Assembly: GCF_029081005.1 (NCBI RefSeq)
Contig: NZ_JAJQTQ010000002.1
Coordinates: 124,001-188,000, forward strand
Source of the DNA: Halomonas elongata
Lineage (GTDB): Bacteria > Pseudomonadota > Gammaproteobacteria > Pseudomonadales > Halomonadaceae
Direction of reading: 5' to 3'
DNA: 64,000 nucleotides
Below the pieces are notes generated by a model. That model was not told the DNA's origin. It did not search any database and saw nothing but the letters and a program-made list of their open reading frames with translations. Positions within the stretch are counted from its first letter, which is position 1. Every line of letters starts with the position of its first letter. Positions 61,381 to 64,000 of the stretch are shown in pieces. The translations under genes and the position numbers were made by a program.

Positions 61381-61408
61381 AAAAACTGCGCTTGAGCGCC
61401 AAGTTTTT
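61381..61408 (+). terminator. Probable terminator of the LysR gene
   Basis: AAAAACTGCGCT and AGCGCCAAGTTTTT form an imperfect stem (two-base bulge) with a very short loop, ending in TTTTT. The A/T-rich flanks make it potentially bidirectional. It lies 44 bp after the stop, before the reductase promoter. Confidence 0.5.
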
Positions 61409-61453
61409 CGGATTAAGCTGACATTAAATCGGTTATGAGAAAGGAGCGGTGAC

Positions 61454-62458
61454 ATGGGCCTTCTGATCGAGGGACGCTGGCACGACCAGTGGTACGACAC
61501 CAAGCGGCATGGCGGAGAGTTCGTCCGTGAGTCCGCCAAGCTGCGCGACTGGGTGACCGCCGACGGCAGTCCAGGACCGGACGGGCAGCCCGGCTTGCCC
61601 GCCGAAGCGGGGCGCTACCACCTTTATGTATCGCTGGCGTGTCCCTGGGCGCATCGCACCCTGATCATGCGGCGCCTCAAGGGGCTGACGTCGCTGGTCG
61701 ACGTGTCCGTGACCAGCCCGCTGATGCTGGATCAGGGCTGGAGCTATCATCGCGACGAGGGCTCGAGTGGCGACCCGCTCAATGATGTCGAATTTCATCA
61801 TCAGCTCTATACCCTGACCGATCCGCATTACACCGGGCGCGTTACCGTGCCGGCGCTGTGGGACAAGCACGAGGGACGGATCGTCAACAATGAGTCGGCG
61901 GAACTGGTGCGCATGTTCAATGGCGCTTTCGATGGCCTGACCGGCAACCGTCTGGACCTCTATCCCGCGGACCTGCGCGAGACCATCGATGCGGTCAACG
62001 CCGAGGTCTATGACCACGTCAACAATGGGGTCTACAAGGCAGGTTTCGCCACCGAACAGTCGGTCTACGAGAAGCACGTCGTCGCGCTTTTTCAGTCACT
62101 GGATCGTCTCGAAGCGCGTCTCGGTGAACAACGCTACCTGGCCGGTGAATGGCTGACCGAGGCGGACATTCGACTGTTCACCACGCTGGTGCGCTTCGAT
62201 GCGGTCTACCACGGGCACTTCAAGTGCAACCTTCGCCGCCTGGAGGATTATCCGAACCTCTCCCACTACCTGCGTGAACTCTATCAGTGGCCGGGTATTG
62301 CCGAGACGGTCGACCTGGATCATATCAAGCGCCACTATTATGTCAGCCACGGCAATATCAACCCGACGGGCATCGTCCCGGCCGGGCCGCGACTCGAGCT
62401 CGACCGGCCCCATGACCGCGAACGGCTGCCGGGGCAGGGGATACGCGAGCGCGGCTGA
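61454..62458 (+). CDS. Glutathionyl-hydroquinone reductase (xi-class GST, YqjG-like)
   Basis: 334 residues. The catalytic Cys63 is in LACPWAHRTLIMRRLKGL, and the GST C-terminal domain contains DIRLFTTLVRFDAVYHGHFK and YPNLSHYLRELYQWPGI. It removes glutathione from glutathionyl-hydroquinones. AAAGGAG precedes the ATG. Complete; monocistronic. Confidence 0.94.
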   Translation: MGLLIEGRWHDQWYDTKRHGGEFVRESAKLRDWVTADGSPGPDGQPGLPAEAGRYHLYVSLACPWAHRTLIMRRLKGLTSLVDVSVTSPLMLDQGWSYHRDEGSSGDPLNDVEFHHQLYTLTDPHYTGRVTVPALWDKHEGRIVNNESAELVRMFNGAFDGLTGNRLDLYPADLRETIDAVNAEVYDHVNNGVYKAGFATEQSVYEKHVVALFQSLDRLEARLGEQRYLAGEWLTEADIRLFTTLVRFDAVYHGHFKCNLRRLEDYPNLSHYLRELYQWPGIAETVDLDHIKRHYYVSHGNINPTGIVPAGPRLELDRPHDRERLPGQGIRERG

Positions 62459-62464
62459 TCCGCG

Positions 62465-62485
62465 CTACGAGCTACGAGATACGAG
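62465..62485. repeat. Short degenerate heptamer repeat (CTACGAG, three units)
   Basis: CTACGAG-CTACGAG-ATACGAG, then a decayed fourth unit. Its complement CTCGTAG differs by one base from the unit of the 55266 array, so both may belong to one heptamer family. It fills the gap between convergent genes. Confidence 0.5.
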
Positions 62486-62514
62486 CTGCGCGCTGCCAAT
62501 ATACTGCTCGCCGC

Positions 62515-62967
62515 TTATTTCGCGTTCTTCGCCAACCACCGGTCCAGGGCGTTGGCGAATTCCCGCCGGTCCACGTCGGAATAGCCCTTGGGCCCACCGG
62601 TATGTTCCCCGCTGGCTCTCAAGGTTTCCATGAAGTCCCGCATCTGGACCCTGGCGCGGATGTTGCTCTCGTTCAGTGCCTCGCCCCGGCTGGTCATCAC
62701 CTTGGCGCCGCGCTCGATGGCCGTCATGGCCAGCGGCAGGTCGGAGGTGATGACCAGGTCGCCGTCTTGCAGGCGGGTGACGATCTCGTCGTCGGCGGCG
62801 TCGAAACCGTGGCTCACCGCCAGCCCCTTGACCCACTTCGAGGGCGGTAAAGGCACTTGATGATTGGCCACGAAGGTGGCCTGTGTGGCGGTACGTTCGG
62901 CGGCGCGCACGATGATGTCACGGGCGATTCGAGGGCAGGCATCGGCATCGACCCACAGGCTGGGCAT
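62515..62967 (-). CDS. yaiI: YaiI/YqxD family protein (DUF188)
   Basis: 150 residues. Conserved motifs are LWVDADACPRIARDII at the N-terminus, SDLPLA in the middle (ITSDLPLAMTAI) and KGYSDVDRREFANALDRWL at the end. It has a PIN-like fold; the function is unknown, nuclease activity has been suggested. AAGGAG is 7 nt before the ATG at 62967; a longer frame is not conserved. Confidence 0.92.
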   Translation of the reverse strand: MPSLWVDADACPRIARDIIVRAAERTATQATFVANHQVPLPPSKWVKGLAVSHGFDAADDEIVTRLQDGDLVITSDLPLAMTAIERGAKVMTSRGEALNESNIRARVQMRDFMETLRASGEHTGGPKGYSDVDRREFANALDRWLAKNAK

Positions 62968-63356
62968 ATAGGGCTCCTTGAAAGGACTGGCCAGGACGGC
63001 GCGACGATGGTAGCATGCGCGCTCCTCGCATGTGCTGACCCCACCATCATGACGACGCGACCCGTTCACCGACGTGAACGCGGTGGTCGACAACGCCGGG
63101 CCGAGGCCCCAAGCGTTCGAACTGTGTAGATGGAGCGCCGACGAGAGTTCGCCACCAGGGCGAATTCGGCGCAGACGGTCGCCACGACGATGTGCTCGCC
63201 TAACCGGCGGGCAAGCATCGGATGCTAGGTGCGACCGGCGTCCCCGACTCCGCTTAAGACTCCCGCCGTATGCGGGACCTTGACTGTATGCCAGGTGTAA
63301 GGGACGCCTTGACTGACGTTTTTTGCCGGTGATCCCGGCCTACCAAGGTGTGATTC
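62968..63356 (+). promoter_or_regulatory. Intergenic region and probable long leader of the helicase gene
   Basis: About 390 bp between divergent yaiI and the helicase gene without any supportable gene. It contains small stems (CCCGC-CGTAT-GCGGG near 63265; GGGACG/CGTCCC pairs) and ACGTTTTTTGCC near 63317. Helicases of the DeaD/CsdA class in other gammaproteobacteria have long regulated leaders. AAGGTG is the ribosome site, 6 nt before the ATG. Confidence 0.4.
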
Positions 63357-64000
63357 ATGACCTCGACTTCCGTCGCCTCGCCGAGTTTCGGCGATCTGGC
63401 CCTGCTGCCCTCCGTTCTCTCCGCTATCGAGACGCTCGGTTACGAAACGCCGTCACCGATTCAGGCACAGACCATTCCGGCTCTGCTGGAAGGCCGCGAC
63501 ATGCTGGGCCAGGCCCAGACCGGTACCGGCAAGACCGCCGCTTTTGCCTTGCCGATTCTCTCGCGTCTCGAACTCGGGCGTCGCGAGCCCCAGGTGCTGG
63601 TGCTGGCTCCGACCCGTGAGCTGGCGCAGCAGGTCGCCGCGTCCTTCTCCAAGTATGGCCAGAACCTCAAGGGCCTGGAAGTGGCGACCCTGTGTGGCGG
63701 CATGGAATACCGTGATCAACTGCAGGCACTGCGTCGTGGTGCACAGGTCGTGGTCGGCACCCCCGGTCGGGTCATCGATCACCTGGATCGCGGCAGCCTC
63801 AAGCTCGGCGGGCTCTCCGCCCTGGTGCTGGACGAGGCCGACGAGATGCTGCGCATGGGCTTCATCGATGACGTCAAGCGCGTGGTTGCCGATACGCCGA
63901 CAGACGCTCAGCGCGTGTTCTTCTCCGCGACCCTGCCCACCGAGATCGAGCGCATCGTCAACCAGTACCTGGTGGATCCGGTCAAGGTGGCCATCGAATC
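63357..64000 (+). CDS. deaD: DEAD-box ATP-dependent RNA helicase (DeaD/CsdA), 5' part
   Basis: At least 214 residues, cut by the window end. It opens MTSTSVASPSFGDLAL. Motifs in order: Q motif region (ETPSPIQAQTIP), motif I AQTGTGKT, Ia PTRELA, Ib TPGR, II DEAD, III SAT (FFSATLP). Start of a cold-shock/ribosome-assembly helicase of the DeaD type; the C-terminal RNA-binding domain that would confirm this lies outside. Confidence 0.9.
   Translation, partial: MTSTSVASPSFGDLALLPSVLSAIETLGYETPSPIQAQTIPALLEGRDMLGQAQTGTGKTAAFALPILSRLELGRREPQVLVLAPTRELAQQVAASFSKYGQNLKGLEVATLCGGMEYRDQLQALRRGAQVVVGTPGRVIDHLDRGSLKLGGLSALVLDEADEMLRMGFIDDVKRVVADTPTDAQRVFFSATLPTEIERIVNQYLVDPVKVAIE

Noticed and set aside
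1..64000. tRNA or rRNA genes
   Set aside because: I looked for T-loop-like GTTCGAATC contexts and rRNA-like conserved blocks and saw none that folds convincingly; a covariance search was not possible here.

Overview
The window is GC-rich (roughly 65%) gammaproteobacterial chromosome. Gene content and protein style fit a Halomonas/Chromohalobacter-type halophile (family Halomonadaceae); this is an inference from recognisable proteins, not from a marker gene. I saw no rRNA, tRNA or CRISPR array.

Layout: (1) 0-10 kb: housekeeping and stress genes (ChaC-type cyclotransferase, YtoQ, PhoD-like phosphatase, HPP membrane protein, FMN glutamate-synthase-like protein, GMC oxidoreductase, cold-shock protein, carboxylesterase, small zinc ribbon), broken up by a dispersed palindromic repeat, a decayed PepSY/sensor-kinase locus and a MITE-like element. 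(2) 10-22 kb: phoH, then a complete nitrate-assimilation locus. nasT-nasS and the FAD oxidoreductase-nirB-nirD operon run leftward; nasA-cobA runs rightward. Both structural operons start with a leader holding two hairpins with A1/G4 hexaloops, the second overlapping a terminator just before the first gene. This is the architecture read by ANTAR antiterminators such as NasT. A very good sigma-54 promoter precedes the nasA leader. A nitrate/nitrite MFS transporter lies at 44-46 kb. (3) 22-37 kb: a leftward type II secretion operon gspC-N, most genes joined by 4-bp ATGA overlaps. Its first gene encodes a SoxB-like lipoprotein that has lost the expected metal ligands. A PhoX phosphatase with a Pho-box-like repeat upstream is divergent from it, so the secretion system may be phosphate-regulated.

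(4) 37.7-42.8 kb: an AT-rich island with a small secreted Cys-containing protein, a lipoprotein trypsin-like protease, a LuxR-type regulator and a two-TM protein, ending in an intact IS481-family element with a 7-bp target duplication. (5) 42.9-52.4 kb: GFA-family protein, peroxiredoxin, nitrate transporter, two L,D-transpeptidases, a truncated MFS gene, and a sugar/polyol cluster (MFS transporter, TIM-barrel isomerase, Gfo/Idh/MocA dehydrogenase) with a 16-bp perfect palindromic operator and a divergent LacI regulator. (6) 53.6-64 kb: DUF1127/LysR pair, an ECF42-type sigma operon (DGPF protein, VOC protein, sigma factor) with a matching promoter motif next to a nine-unit heptamer repeat, an M23 endopeptidase, a pirin/LysR pair, a glutathionyl-hydroquinone reductase, a YaiI protein and the start of a DEAD-box helicase gene cut by the window edge.

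Functionally, NasA reduces nitrate to nitrite, NirBD reduces nitrite to ammonium, CobA supplies the sirohaem precursor, and NasS/NasT couple nitrate sensing to readthrough of the two leaders. PhoX, the SoxB-like protein and the Gsp machinery look like one phosphate-acquisition/secretion unit.
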